From Burkholderia ubonensis (lineage in GTDB: Bacteria > Pseudomonadota > Gammaproteobacteria > Burkholderiales > Burkholderiaceae), in assembly GCF_902833085.1 (NCBI RefSeq), contig NZ_CADFEB010000001.1, forward strand, positions 811,008 through 875,007: a stretch of 64,000 nucleotides of DNA, read 5' to 3'. Each line of letters begins with the position of its first letter. The first letter of the stretch is position 1. Shown one piece after another: positions 1-8,792 of the stretch. The notes under the pieces were generated by a model that worked only from the letters and a program-made list of their open reading frames with translations, was not told where the DNA came from and did not search any database. The position numbers were made by a program, and so were the translations under genes.

Positions 1-2
1 AG

Positions 3-779
3 ATCGTGCAGCTCGCGTGCCGGCCGTGGCGCGACGCGCTGCCGCTCGGGCCGGCGTTCGACGGCGCGCTGTTCGGCGACGTGCCGGCGCGCGCGGCGCT
101 GCTCGCGCACGGCATCGTCGCGATGGCGTACAACGCGTTCGCCGCGATGACGAGCGTCGTTCGCGCCGCGCTCGATCTCGACGCGCGCGACGTCGAACGC
201 CTGCCGTCGCACATCGCCGACGGCGTCGCGGCGACCTACGCGGGAATGATGATCGCGCTGCCGCCTGTGTGGTGGCGGCGCTACGACCAGTTGCCGGCGA
301 CGACGCTCGGCCAGATCGTGCGGCTGCTCGCCGCGCACGTCGATCCGCGCAGCGAGCGCAGGAAGCGTCGCGACAGCCGGCTGTCCGCGAAATCGCAGGC
401 GCTGCTGCGCGCGGCGACGCTCGAGCGCCTGCTGCACGACGACGGCGACGATGCCGCGACGAACGTGTTCAGCCTGCGTACGATCGCGATGGCGACGCGC
501 GATTTCAGCAGCAATCCGTCGAAGGCGCTCCGGCATGCGAGCGAAGCGCTGGTGATGGTCACGAAATACAACCGGCCGATCGCGCTGCTGGTGTCGATCG
601 ACGACTGGAACCGGCTGCTAGGCGAGGTGCGCGAAACGAGCATGACGCGGCTGTCGCTGGACTATGCGGGCGCGATGCAGAGCCTGCGTCCGGCCGCGTT
701 CGGCGATGCGTCGCCGAATCAGGACGCGCGCGCGGCCGGCGTGCCCGGCGTGCCGGCCGTGGCCGCGCTCAGCTCGTGA
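3..779 (+). CDS. Protein with C-terminal Phd/YefM-like domain (5' end outside window)
   Basis: The reading frame is open to the window edge, so the true start is probably upstream; a GTG at position 6 is the first internal candidate. The C-terminal part contains ATRDFSSNPSKALRHA, then a V-x-K-Y-N-R-P stretch and SIDDWNRLL. This is the layout of Phd/YefM antitoxins, in which a strand-helix unit binds DNA and ends in a D/E-x-(F/W) position. The first 150 or so residues are unlike a normal antitoxin, which is only about 80 residues long, and I do not recognise them. No toxin gene follows, because the next gene is convergent and overlaps by 11 bp. The protein could be a repressor or a lone antitoxin-like protein. 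Confidence 0.6.
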   Translation: MVQLACRPWRDALPLGPAFDGALFGDVPARAALLAHGIVAMAYNAFAAMTSVVRAALDLDARDVERLPSHIADGVAATYAGMMIALPPVWWRRYDQLPATTLGQIVRLLAAHVDPRSERRKRRDSRLSAKSQALLRAATLERLLHDDGDDAATNVFSLRTIAMATRDFSSNPSKALRHASEALVMVTKYNRPIALLVSIDDWNRLLGEVRETSMTRLSLDYAGAMQSLRPAAFGDASPNQDARAAGVPGVPAVAALSS

Positions 780-1761
780 GGCGGCGCACCCAGATCACCG
801 ACGTCCACGTGAAGTTGCCGCTGCCGTAGCGCGCGATCAGCGTGTCGATGCGCGCATTGATCCGTGCGGACTGCACGCGGCAATGCACGATGAAATAGCC
901 GCTGTTCACGCCGACGGCCGAGCCGTCCGGCAGCGTCGCGTTGCCCTGGACCGGCGCGAGATACTCGGCGACGTCGCCGGTGCTGACGAAGTACGCGGTG
1001 CGGCGGCGCTCGACGAGGCGGCGCGCCTGGCTGCGCGACAGCGTCGGGATCGCGGCGACGAGCACGGGCTCGGCCGCGGTGTTGACGTTGACGGTGGTCA
1101 GGTCGGGCAGGATCGTCACGAGCGGCGCGAGCGCGGCGATCGCGCGGGCGTCGTAGCCGGGAATGCGCGCGAGGTCGTCGACCGACACGAGCTGCAGCGG
1201 CCAGCCGCCGGGACCGTTCGCGTCGCGCAGCGAGCGCAGCAGGTAGTCGGCCGTCTGCTGCGCGAGCGCCGGATCGAGCGACAGCTCGCCGAGCAGCCGG
1301 CGATACGCGAGCAAACCCTCGCCGTGGGTCTGCCACGGCTTGCCGGGCGCGACGCGCGACACGAGATTCATCAGGTTGAAGCGTGCCTGCGCATCCTCGA
1401 CGTGGCCGGAAATCCGCGCGCGCGCGAGCTCGGCGTTGACCGTCGCGGCGGCCGGCGGCAGCAGGTTCGAGAGCGGCACGTCGGCGGCCGGCTGCGACCA
1501 CGTCTGGCCGTCGAAAGTCACGTTCGACGTGGCGCTCTGCGCGCGCAGCGTCGCCCGTGCCCACTCGACGGCCGCGCGTTCGACCCACATCGTCTGCGTC
1601 GCGAGCCGCTGGTTCTCGACGTCGCGCGTCGCGACCTGCTGGCGCCACAGCACGCTCGCCGCGAGGGTGGCCGCCAGCGCGACGACGAGCAGCACCGTCA
1701 CGATCGCGATGCCCCGTTCGCGCCGCGCGGCTGCCTTCCGCCCTCGTTCGTATCGATGCAT
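769..1761 (-). CDS. gspK: Type II secretion minor pseudopilin GspK-like protein
   Basis: The 330-residue product starts with a basic leader ending in RRERG, followed by IAIVTVLLVVALA. This is a prepilin-peptidase type junction, and it lacks Glu at +5, as is usual for GspK. Downstream come the GspK hallmarks: an alpha-domain segment (DAQARFNLMNL) and a helix-hairpin-helix-like region with TVNVNTAAEPVL. GspK normally caps the tip of the T2SS pseudopilus together with GspI and GspJ. None of the usual gsp neighbours is present, so this is an orphan. I chose the ATG at 1761 because it gives a normal prepilin leader; the frame remains open far upstream. The gene upstream on the same strand, 62 bp away, encodes a membrane protein. 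Confidence 0.85.
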   Translation of the reverse strand: MHRYERGRKAAARRERGIAIVTVLLVVALAATLAASVLWRQQVATRDVENQRLATQTMWVERAAVEWARATLRAQSATSNVTFDGQTWSQPAADVPLSNLLPPAAATVNAELARARISGHVEDAQARFNLMNLVSRVAPGKPWQTHGEGLLAYRRLLGELSLDPALAQQTADYLLRSLRDANGPGGWPLQLVSVDDLARIPGYDARAIAALAPLVTILPDLTTVNVNTAAEPVLVAAIPTLSRSQARRLVERRRTAYFVSTGDVAEYLAPVQGNATLPDGSAVGVNSGYFIVHCRVQSARINARIDTLIARYGSGNFTWTSVIWVRRLTS

Positions 1762-1823
1762 TCGCGTGTCCCCGACAGTGCCCACATTGCCCACGGTGCC
1801 CGCCGTGCCGGTGCGGCCGGCCG

Positions 1824-2390
1824 TCAATCCTCGAACGCCAGCCACGCGTGCACGATGCTCGCATGCGCGGATGACGCCATGCCGAACGCGGCGGCCAGCC
1901 CGGCGACCCACAGCGCGAGCGGCGCGCGCCGCGTGCCGTCGGCCGACGCCGCGAGCGGGCCGACCAGGCCGGCAATCGCGTGCGATTGCCACAGCAGCAG
2001 CACGAACAGCGCGCCGCCGACCGCCGTCGCGACGGCGAACGCGTGGAGCGCGACCGCCGTTCGGCGCAGGAACGGCGCGCGGTGATGGCGCTGGTTCGTC
2101 GCGACGATCGCGACGCCGTTCGCGACCGGCACGATCGCCATCGCGGCGGCCCAGAAGAACGGCTGGTCGCTGGACGGATTGATCAGCAACAGCGTGCCGA
2201 TGGTCCAGAACGGCGGCGCGAGCAGCGTGAGCGCCACCCACGACAGCATCTGCCACGCGAGCCACGGCGCACGCCAGCGCAGCGGGCGTTGCGCGAGGCG
2301 GGCGGCGAACGGGCGTGCGCGGTCCGGGAGCGCGGCGGCGCCGGGCAGGCGTGCCGAGAGCCACCGCGCGAGCATCGTAGCGAGCCACAT
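1824..2390 (-). CDS. Predicted four-helix integral membrane protein
   Basis: The 188-residue product has about four hydrophobic segments, near residues 45-75, 80-103, 112-138 and 155-180. A basic N-terminal region of roughly 40 residues precedes them. No catalytic or binding motif is recognisable. It lies upstream of gspK on the same strand, so the two are probably co-transcribed. A short GGGA sequence 8 nt before the ATG may serve as ribosome binding site. A function in the assembly or anchoring of the orphan GspK-like pseudopilin is possible but rests only on position. Confidence 0.6.
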   Translation of the reverse strand: MWLATMLARWLSARLPGAAALPDRARPFAARLAQRPLRWRAPWLAWQMLSWVALTLLAPPFWTIGTLLLINPSSDQPFFWAAAMAIVPVANGVAIVATNQRHHRAPFLRRTAVALHAFAVATAVGGALFVLLLWQSHAIAGLVGPLAASADGTRRAPLALWVAGLAAAFGMASSAHASIVHAWLAFED

Positions 2391-2859
2391 GGGCGTTTCC
2401 CATCGTTGACGTTTTTCTCAATAGCTAGGACGTAACGGCCGGCCGCAAGCCGCAGGATTTCGTCGCATGGCGGCCCCGGATAGACGGGACGCGCGCAATC
2501 TGGTGCGAATCTTCAGCGGAATGTCACAAAAACTTCCCGGTTGAGACACGACGATTGTCGGGCCGCGCGAGAACGCGGCGGCCGACGCATCGCAGCGCCG
2601 GGCAGAACGACAAGCACACGAAACGGGGGCCACGCACATTCATGCGCAACGTGCCGCGCGAAGCCGGCGCGGAACCCGTTGCGCGCGCATCGTCGGCCGC
2701 TCGCCGGCACGGCCGCAACGACGGGCCGGCGGGCCGCATGCAAAAAAATTGCGGCAATGCGCGTCTCGTTCCGTCTAGGTAGGTGTGAGCGGCGACCGGA
2801 GGCATCCGGTCGCGGTCACGCGCATTCATTTCATCGGGCGGCGCACAGCCGACAGGATC
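2391..2859. other. Divergent intergenic region with a leader hairpin
   Basis: This 469-bp stretch separates two divergent genes and holds no convincing gene. A perfect 9-bp inverted repeat, GCGACCGGA-ggca-TCCGGTCGC, lies at 2792-2813, within the expected 5' leader of the downstream gene and 46 bp before its ATG. It lacks a T-run, so it is more likely a leader structure or protein-binding site than a terminator. I see no clear sigma-70 promoter. Confidence 0.4.
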
Positions 2860-4008
2860 ATGAACGTGGAACAGTTCGACGAAAGCCGATTGACCGGCGA
2901 CGCAGCGCCGCCAGACGCGGATGCCGCGTCGCCGGTCATCAACCTGCGCGATACGGGGCGTTTCCTGCAGGTGCTCGCCGCGCTCAAGTGCTCGCTCGCA
3001 GTGAGTCGCCGTCCGTCCGGCGTCGCGCTGATCGGCGTCGGCGACGATGGCGTCCCGACGCTGTCCGCGTGTCAGCTGCCGCGCTCGATGGGGATGGCGG
3101 TGGCCGGCAACCGGCTCGCGGTCGCGACGATGCACGAGCTGATGGTGTTCGCGAACGTGTCGACGCTCGCGCCGCACTATCCGGCCCGTCCCGCGCATTA
3201 CGACGCGGTGTTCGTGCCGCGCATCGCGTATTACACGGGCGATCTCGACCTGCACGACATGGCGTTCGACAAGCAGGTCGTGCTGGCGGTCAACACGCGC
3301 TATTCGTCGATCTGCGTGATCGACGGTTACTTCAATTTCACGTCGATCTGGCAGCCGCCGTTCGTGACCGCGCTGGCGCCCGACGACCGCTGCCACCTGA
3401 ACGGGATGGCGTTCAGCGACGGCAAGGTCCGCTACGCAACCGCGCTCGGGCAGACCGACACGCCGTTCGGCTGGCGCGGCGGGATGGCCGACGGCGGCAT
3501 CGTGATGGAAGTGCCGTCGGGGCGCATCGTCGCGTCCGGCCTGTCGATGCCGCATTCGCCGCGCGTGATCGGCGGCCGCCTGCACGTGCTCGAGGGCGGT
3601 CGCGGCCGGGTGCTGCAGATCGATCCGCAGACGGGCGCGAAGCGCGTGCTCGCGACGCTGCCGGGCTTCACGCACGGTCTCGCCGAATACGGCGGCGTGC
3701 TGTTCGTCGGGCTGTCGAAGCTGCGCGAGAAGCGCGGGCCGCAGGGCCTGCCGATCGAGCGCGAGGCGGACGCGCTCGTCGCGGGCGTCGCGGCGCTCGA
3801 TGCGGGCAGCGGCGACGTGCTGGGGATTCTGCAGTTCTTCAACGGCGTCGACGAGATCTTCGACGTGCAGGTGATGCCGAACGTGCTGCGCGGCGAGATC
3901 CTGAGCCCGCACCAGTGGAGCGAGACGCCGTCGATCGTGACGATGCAGGGCGGCTTCTGGCAGACGCGTCCGCGCGAGCAGGACGAGCCCGCGAATCATG
4001 AAAGCTGA
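2860..4008 (+). CDS. TIGR03032/DUF4915 family protein
   Basis: The product is 382 residues from the ATG at 2860. An upstream in-frame start would add 25 basic residues, but the segment from MNVEQFDESR is the likelier start. The repeated strand-rich blocks, with HYDAVFVPR, D-L-D-x-HDMA, HLNGMAFSDGK and S-M-P-H-S-P-R, are what I associate with the TIGR03032/DUF4915 family. Members look like beta-propellers of unknown function and often lie near sulfation or secretion genes. The end overlaps the APS kinase gene by 11 bp, which indicates coupled translation and fits a sulfation-related role. There is no signal peptide, so the protein should be cytoplasmic. Confidence 0.7.
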   Translation: MNVEQFDESRLTGDAAPPDADAASPVINLRDTGRFLQVLAALKCSLAVSRRPSGVALIGVGDDGVPTLSACQLPRSMGMAVAGNRLAVATMHELMVFANVSTLAPHYPARPAHYDAVFVPRIAYYTGDLDLHDMAFDKQVVLAVNTRYSSICVIDGYFNFTSIWQPPFVTALAPDDRCHLNGMAFSDGKVRYATALGQTDTPFGWRGGMADGGIVMEVPSGRIVASGLSMPHSPRVIGGRLHVLEGGRGRVLQIDPQTGAKRVLATLPGFTHGLAEYGGVLFVGLSKLREKRGPQGLPIEREADALVAGVAALDAGSGDVLGILQFFNGVDEIFDVQVMPNVLRGEILSPHQWSETPSIVTMQGGFWQTRPREQDEPANHES

Positions 4009-4669
4009 GCCGCCGATGAACGCCGATCGCTGCGGGTTTGCCGCGCCTGTTTCGTCATTACCGGTAGACGCGTGCGATCGCAGCGATGCGGGCGATCCGA
4101 GTGGCGCGGGCGGCGTGCTGTGGCTCACGGGGCTGTCGGGCGCGGGCAAGAGCACGCTGGCGGATGCGCTGGCCGACCTGCTGCGGCGCCGGGGCCTGCG
4201 GGCCACGGTGCTCGACGGCGACCGGCTGCGCGCGGGGCTGAATCGCGATCTCGGATTCTCCGAGCGCGACCGCTTCGAGAACGTGCGGCGGATCGCGGAA
4301 GTGGCGTCGCTGTTCGCGGATGCGGGATTCATCGCGATCGTCGCGGCGATCTCGCCGCGCGCGGCGATGCGCGACGACGCGCGGCGCGTCGTCGGCGCGG
4401 GCTTTCGCGAAGTGCACGTCGCCGCATCGCTCGAAGTGTGCGAGGCGCGCGATCCGAAAGGGCTGTACCGGAAGGCGCGTCGCGGTGAGCTGCGCGAGTT
4501 CACCGGTGTCTCGTCGCCGTACGAGGCGCCGCGTGCAGCGGACCTCGTGCTGGAGACCGGCAGCCGGTCGCTTGCCGACTGCGTGAACGCATTGCTGGAC
4601 TTCGCGTTGCAGCAGTTCGGCCGAGTCGGCGACAGGCAGCCGGTCGTGCGCGAGACCGAGACCGGCTGA
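3998..4669 (+). CDS. cysC: Adenylylsulfate (APS) kinase
   Basis: The 223-residue product phosphorylates adenylylsulfate to PAPS, the sulfate donor for sulfotransferases. It shows the Walker A loop GLSGAGKST near residue 45, then LDGDRLRAGLNRDLGFSERDR and ENVRRIAEVA, which are diagnostic CysC blocks. The kinase core is of normal length; the first 35 residues and the last 20 are extra. There is no fused CysN/sulfurylase domain. The gene overlaps the preceding DUF4915 gene, so the two should be expressed together. No sulfotransferase gene is visible in the window. An alternative start lies at 4016. Confidence 0.9.
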   Translation: MKAEPPMNADRCGFAAPVSSLPVDACDRSDAGDPSGAGGVLWLTGLSGAGKSTLADALADLLRRRGLRATVLDGDRLRAGLNRDLGFSERDRFENVRRIAEVASLFADAGFIAIVAAISPRAAMRDDARRVVGAGFREVHVAASLEVCEARDPKGLYRKARRGELREFTGVSSPYEAPRAADLVLETGSRSLADCVNALLDFALQQFGRVGDRQPVVRETETG

Positions 4670-4757
4670 CGATGGCGGAAACGAACAGGGCTGGAGCCTG
4701 AGAGACTTATTAAGGATGGCTGATAAAAAGTCATCAATTTGAAACAACGCATTGATA

Positions 4758-4778
4758 GCGGACATACCGAATGTCCGC
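4758..4778. promoter_or_regulatory. Perfect inverted repeat upstream of the envelope operon
   Basis: The sequence GCGGACAT-ACCGA-ATGTCCGC is an exact 8-bp palindrome with a 5-bp centre, located 42 bp before the start of the 4820 gene. A TTGAAA at 4739 could be a -35 element, which would place the palindrome over the -10 region. This suggests an operator controlling the long envelope operon. It could instead form a small mRNA hairpin. Confidence 0.45.
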
Positions 4779-4819
4779 GTCAGCGCGAGGATGATCCGCG
4801 ACAGAAAGGGGAATGGCGC

Positions 4820-6484
4820 ATGCCGCCAACAGCAGACCGTAAATCACGCGAGCCGCGGCGGCTCCGACGCCGGTGCCTGGCCGGCGTGGCGCTGGTCGGG
4901 GGACTGAGCCTCGCGTCCGGCGCTCGCGCGCAGGAGGCCGGCGCGGGGGCGGCGACGCCGGCGGCGCCGCCGGCGAGCGGCGTGCCGCAGACGTTCGACG
5001 TGAACGCATTCATCGTGCGCGGCAACACGACGTTGCCGAGCATCGAGATCGAGAAGGCGGTGTATCCGTTCGAGGGGCCCGGCCGCACGCTGGCCGACGT
5101 GAACGCGGCGCGCGATGCGCTGCAGAAGGTGTATCAGGACCACGGCTACCAGTCCGTCGTGGTCGAGCTGCCGCAGCAGCAGGTCAAGAACGGCGTAATC
5201 CTGCTGCAGGTGGTCGAGGCGAAGGTCGGGCGGCTGCGCGTCGACGGCGCGAAGTACTACTCGCCGCAGAACATTCGCGACGCGGTGCCGGCGCTCGCGG
5301 AAGGCGTCGTGCCGGATTTCAACCAGGCGCAACTGCAGCTCACCGACCTGAACCGCTCGGCGGACCGCCAGGTGATTCCGGTGCTGAAGCCCGGCACGCT
5401 GCCGCAGACGGTCGACGTCGACCTGAAGGTCGACGACCACAGCCCGCTGCACGGCTCGCTCGACCTGAACAACGACAGCAGCCCCGGCACGTCGTCGCTG
5501 CGCACGACCGCGACCCTCAGCTATTCGAACCTGTGGCAGCTCGGCCACGTGATTTCCGGCACCTACGTGCTCGCGCCGCAGCATCCGAACGACGCGCGCG
5601 TCTATGCGTTCTCGTATCTCGCGCCGATCAGGGACACGCGCTGGAGCTTCCTCGCGACCGTGGTCCACTCGGACAGCAACGTCGCGTCGGTCGGCGGCAC
5701 CAACGTGCTCGGCAAGGGCACGACCTACGGGTTCACCGCGATCTACGCGCTGCCGGCGTCCGACACTTACGCGCAATCGGTGAGCATCGAGATCGACCGC
5801 AAGCATTACGACGAGAAGGTGAGCGTCGCCGGACAGTCGTCGACGGTGCCGCTGACCTACGTGCCGGTGACGTTCTCGTACAGCGGCCAGCTCAGCCTGA
5901 AGCAGTCGCAGACGTCGTTCTCGGCAGCGCTCGTGACCAACATCCGCGGCATCGGCAGCGACTGGGGCGCGTGGGACAGCAAGCGCTACAAGGCGACGCC
6001 GGATTTCGTCTACGGAAAGTTCGACGTGAACCATACACAGCGCTTCAACAACGACATGCAGGCCAACGCACACGTCAGCGCGCAGATCTCGAACTCGCCG
6101 CTCGTGTCGAGCGAGCAGTTCGCCGCGGGCGGGATGAACAGCGTGCGCGGCTACCTGCAGGCCGAGGACACGGCCGACAGCGGCGTGATCGGGTCGCTCG
6201 AGCTGCGCACCCCGTCGCTCGCGAAATTCCTCGGCGGCGCGATCGGAAGCCGCATCAACGAATGGCGCTTCCATGCGTTCGTCGATGCCGCGCATCTGTG
6301 GCTGCTGAGCCCGCTGCCCGAGCAGACGTCGAGCTTCAACCTGCTCAGCGTCGGCGTCGGCACGCGGCTGCAGCTCGCCAAGTACGTGAGCGCCGACTTC
6401 GAGGCGGGCTGGCCGCTCAAGGCGGGCGTCTATACGAAGCAATACAGCCCCCGGTTCGATTTCTACGTGCGACTGGGGTTCTGA
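4820..6484 (+). CDS. ShlB/FhaC/HecB-type outer-membrane transporter (TpsB)
   Basis: The 554-residue product has a basic N-terminus and a signal sequence ending near ASGARAQ. Two POTRA-like blocks follow, the first beginning FDVNAFIVRGNTTL and containing the typical GYQSVVVELPQQ strand. The rest is a beta-barrel with SVRGY, the L6-loop motif of the Omp85/TpsB superfamily, and ends in RLGF with a C-terminal Phe. Members export large beta-helical proteins. No TpsA partner lies next to it, which is odd. I preferred the ATG at 4820 because a good GAAAGGGGA site precedes it. It is the first gene of a long operon that also contains ExbB, ExbD and TonB homologues. Confidence 0.85.
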   Translation: MPPTADRKSREPRRLRRRCLAGVALVGGLSLASGARAQEAGAGAATPAAPPASGVPQTFDVNAFIVRGNTTLPSIEIEKAVYPFEGPGRTLADVNAARDALQKVYQDHGYQSVVVELPQQQVKNGVILLQVVEAKVGRLRVDGAKYYSPQNIRDAVPALAEGVVPDFNQAQLQLTDLNRSADRQVIPVLKPGTLPQTVDVDLKVDDHSPLHGSLDLNNDSSPGTSSLRTTATLSYSNLWQLGHVISGTYVLAPQHPNDARVYAFSYLAPIRDTRWSFLATVVHSDSNVASVGGTNVLGKGTTYGFTAIYALPASDTYAQSVSIEIDRKHYDEKVSVAGQSSTVPLTYVPVTFSYSGQLSLKQSQTSFSAALVTNIRGIGSDWGAWDSKRYKATPDFVYGKFDVNHTQRFNNDMQANAHVSAQISNSPLVSSEQFAAGGMNSVRGYLQAEDTADSGVIGSLELRTPSLAKFLGGAIGSRINEWRFHAFVDAAHLWLLSPLPEQTSSFNLLSVGVGTRLQLAKYVSADFEAGWPLKAGVYTKQYSPRFDFYVRLGF

Positions 6485-6552
6485 CGGTTTTTTTGATCGT
6501 GCCGCGCATCCGCATATCTGCGTATGGGGGCGGCGCATTCGGGGAGTGGATC

Positions 6553-8358
6553 GTGAAGCGAGTGATGGGGTTACTGTTGGCGGCGATGCTGGGCGTGCTG
6601 CCCGGCATCGCGAACGCGTGGTGGCAGAACGACTGGTCGTACCGCAAGGCGATCACGATCGATGCCAGCGCGAAGGGCGCGAACCTGACGGAAGCGGCGG
6701 GCCGCGTGCCGCTGCTGATCCGCCTGCATTCGGGCAATTTCCAGTTCGACGGGCTGGCCGACAACGGCGCGGACATCCGCTTCGTCGCCGCCGACGACAA
6801 GACGCCGCTCAACTATCACATCGAGCAGTACGACGCGATGCTCGGCGTCGCGCTGGTGTGGGTCGACATTCCGAAGCTGCCGGCCGGCACGGCGGAGTCG
6901 ATCTGGATGTACTACGGCAACAAGAAGGCGCCGGACGGCGGCAAGCCGGCCGAGACGTTCGACGCCGACACCACGCTCGTCTATCACTTCAACGGCGCGG
7001 CGGGCGCGCCGCCGAAGGACGCGACCGCGTATGCGAACAACGCGCAGAACGCGCCGTTTCGCAGCGTCGAGGACGGCATCGTCGGCAAGGGCGCGCAGTT
7101 CGACGGCAGCGCGGCGCTGACGCTGCCGGCCAGCCCGTCGCTGAACGTCGCCGCGGGCGGCGGCTTCACGTTCAGCGCGTGGGTCAAGCCGTCGGCGCTC
7201 GCGCCGAACGCGCTGCTGTACAGCCGCCGCGACGGCGCGAACGCGCTGTTGATCGGCCTCGACAACGGCGTGCCGTTCGCGCAGGTCGACGGCGCCGCCG
7301 GCAGTCCGGCGCCCGTGCGCACGCCGGCCGCCGCGCCGGTCGCCGCGAACCAGTGGACGCATCTGGCGGTGACGGACGACGGCCGCAACCTGACCGTCTA
7401 TGCGAACGGCAAGCAGGTCGCGCAGGTCGCCGCGCCGCTGCCGGCCCTGACGAGCGCGGCCGCGGTCGGCGCGGACGTCGCGGGCGCGCCGGCCGGCTTC
7501 GCGGGCTACGCCGGCGCGATCGACGAGCTGCGCCTGTCGAAGGTCGCGCGCCCGGCCGCCGCGCTCGCGGTCGACGCGCTGTCGCAGGGCTCCGAATCGA
7601 AGCTCGTCGCGTACGGCAACGACGAGAAGCAGTCGGGCTTCGGCTTCGGCTACTTCGGCGTGATCGTGCAGTCGGTGACGGTCGACGCGTGGGTGGTGAT
7701 CACGATCCTGCTCGCGATGGCGATCGTGTCGTGGGTCGTGATGTGGACGAAGGCGCGCTACGTCGGCACGGTCGACAAGGCCAACCATTACTTCGTGCAG
7801 CGCTTTCGCGAAGTCGCGGGCAAGCACCTGGTCGGGCTCGCGCACGTCGACGAGCGCAGCGACGACGGCCGCCGCCTGAACCAGTCTTCGCTGTACCGCC
7901 TGTACCGGGCCGGCGTGCATGAAATCCACAGCCGCGTCGACGACAACGGCCGCACGGTGATCACGACCGAATCGATCGAGGCGATCCGCGCGTCGATGGA
8001 TGCGACGCTCGTGCGCGAGAACCAGCGGCTGTCGAAGTCGATGGTGCTGCTGACGATCGCGATCTCGGGCGGCCCGTTCCTCGGCCTGCTCGGCACGGTG
8101 GTCGGCGTGATGATCACCTTCGCGGCGATCGCGGCCGCGGGCGACGTGAACGTCAACGCGATCGCGCCGGGCATCGCGGCCGCGCTGCTCGCGACGGTCA
8201 CGGGCCTGTTCGTCGCGATTCCGGCGCTGTTCGGCTACAACTACCTGCTGATCCGCAACAAGAACGTGACCGCGAACATGCAGGTGTTCGTCGACGAATT
8301 CGTCACGCGCCTGGCCGAAGCGCATCGCTCGCCGGATCACGCGGTGCTGGCTGACTGA
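6553..8358 (+). CDS. DUF2341-LamG-like domain fused to MotA/TolQ/ExbB proton channel
   Basis: The product is 601 residues. A signal peptide (KRVMGLLLAAMLGVLPG...ANA) precedes a DUF2341 domain (WWQNDWSYRKAITID onward, about residues 23-145). A concanavalin/LamG-like domain follows (about 146-350, with FTFSAWVKPS and WTHLAVTDDG). A transmembrane helix lies near 378-398, then a cytoplasmic segment. The final part is a TolQ/ExbB channel with FLGLLGTVVGVMITF and the last helix pair (about 495-575). The sugar-binding-like part should therefore lie in the periplasm and the channel in the inner membrane. I chose GTG at 6553 because it keeps the basic n-region and has GGGGAGTGG just upstream. ExbD and TonB follow, so this is probably the stator of a dedicated Ton motor. 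Confidence 0.85.
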   Translation: MKRVMGLLLAAMLGVLPGIANAWWQNDWSYRKAITIDASAKGANLTEAAGRVPLLIRLHSGNFQFDGLADNGADIRFVAADDKTPLNYHIEQYDAMLGVALVWVDIPKLPAGTAESIWMYYGNKKAPDGGKPAETFDADTTLVYHFNGAAGAPPKDATAYANNAQNAPFRSVEDGIVGKGAQFDGSAALTLPASPSLNVAAGGGFTFSAWVKPSALAPNALLYSRRDGANALLIGLDNGVPFAQVDGAAGSPAPVRTPAAAPVAANQWTHLAVTDDGRNLTVYANGKQVAQVAAPLPALTSAAAVGADVAGAPAGFAGYAGAIDELRLSKVARPAAALAVDALSQGSESKLVAYGNDEKQSGFGFGYFGVIVQSVTVDAWVVITILLAMAIVSWVVMWTKARYVGTVDKANHYFVQRFREVAGKHLVGLAHVDERSDDGRRLNQSSLYRLYRAGVHEIHSRVDDNGRTVITTESIEAIRASMDATLVRENQRLSKSMVLLTIAISGGPFLGLLGTVVGVMITFAAIAAAGDVNVNAIAPGIAAALLATVTGLFVAIPALFGYNYLLIRNKNVTANMQVFVDEFVTRLAEAHRSPDHAVLAD

Positions 8359-8378
8359 ACGGACGCGGGGAGACCACC

Positions 8379-8789
8379 ATGCAGGTTCAGGACGACGACA
8401 AGCCGTACGACGACATCAACATCACGCCGATGCTCGACCTCGCGTACGTGCTGCTGATCATCTTCATCATCATGACGACCGCGTCGGTGCAGGGCATCAA
8501 GGTGGACCTGCCGAAGGCGAGCTCGTCCGCCAGCCTCGCGAAGCCGAAGACGAAGGCGATCACGGTCGCGGATTCGGGGCAGATCTTCCTCGATGCGTAT
8601 CCGGTGACGATGGACGAGCTCGAAAACCGGCTGCGCACCGAGAAGGCGAGCAACCCGGAATTCCCGATCGTGCTGAAGGGCGACGCGGCCGTGCAGTACC
8701 AGCGCGTGATGGACGTGCTCGACCTGCTGCGGCGCCTCGACCTGTCGCAGGTCGGCCTCGTGACCGGCAAGGCGAAGCAGGGCGGCTAG
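8379..8789 (+). CDS. exbD: ExbD/TolR-type biopolymer transport protein
   Basis: The 136-residue product has a short cytoplasmic N-terminus, a single transmembrane helix and a periplasmic domain. The motif INITPMLDLAYVLLIIF places the proton-carrying aspartate at residue 20. It is of normal length for the family. It lies 20 bp after the ExbB fusion and 3 bp before the TonB gene, so the three form one unit. It should combine with the upstream ExbB part to use the proton-motive force. Confidence 0.92.
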   Translation: MQVQDDDKPYDDINITPMLDLAYVLLIIFIIMTTASVQGIKVDLPKASSSASLAKPKTKAITVADSGQIFLDAYPVTMDELENRLRTEKASNPEFPIVLKGDAAVQYQRVMDVLDLLRRLDLSQVGLVTGKAKQGG

Positions 8790-8792
8790 GCG

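Noticed and set aside
4873..6552. Upstream extension of the DUF2341-ExbB frame to more than 1100 codons
   Set aside because: The first 560 codons overlap the TpsB gene in another frame and give Arg/Ala-rich nonsense. The signal peptide begins at 6553.
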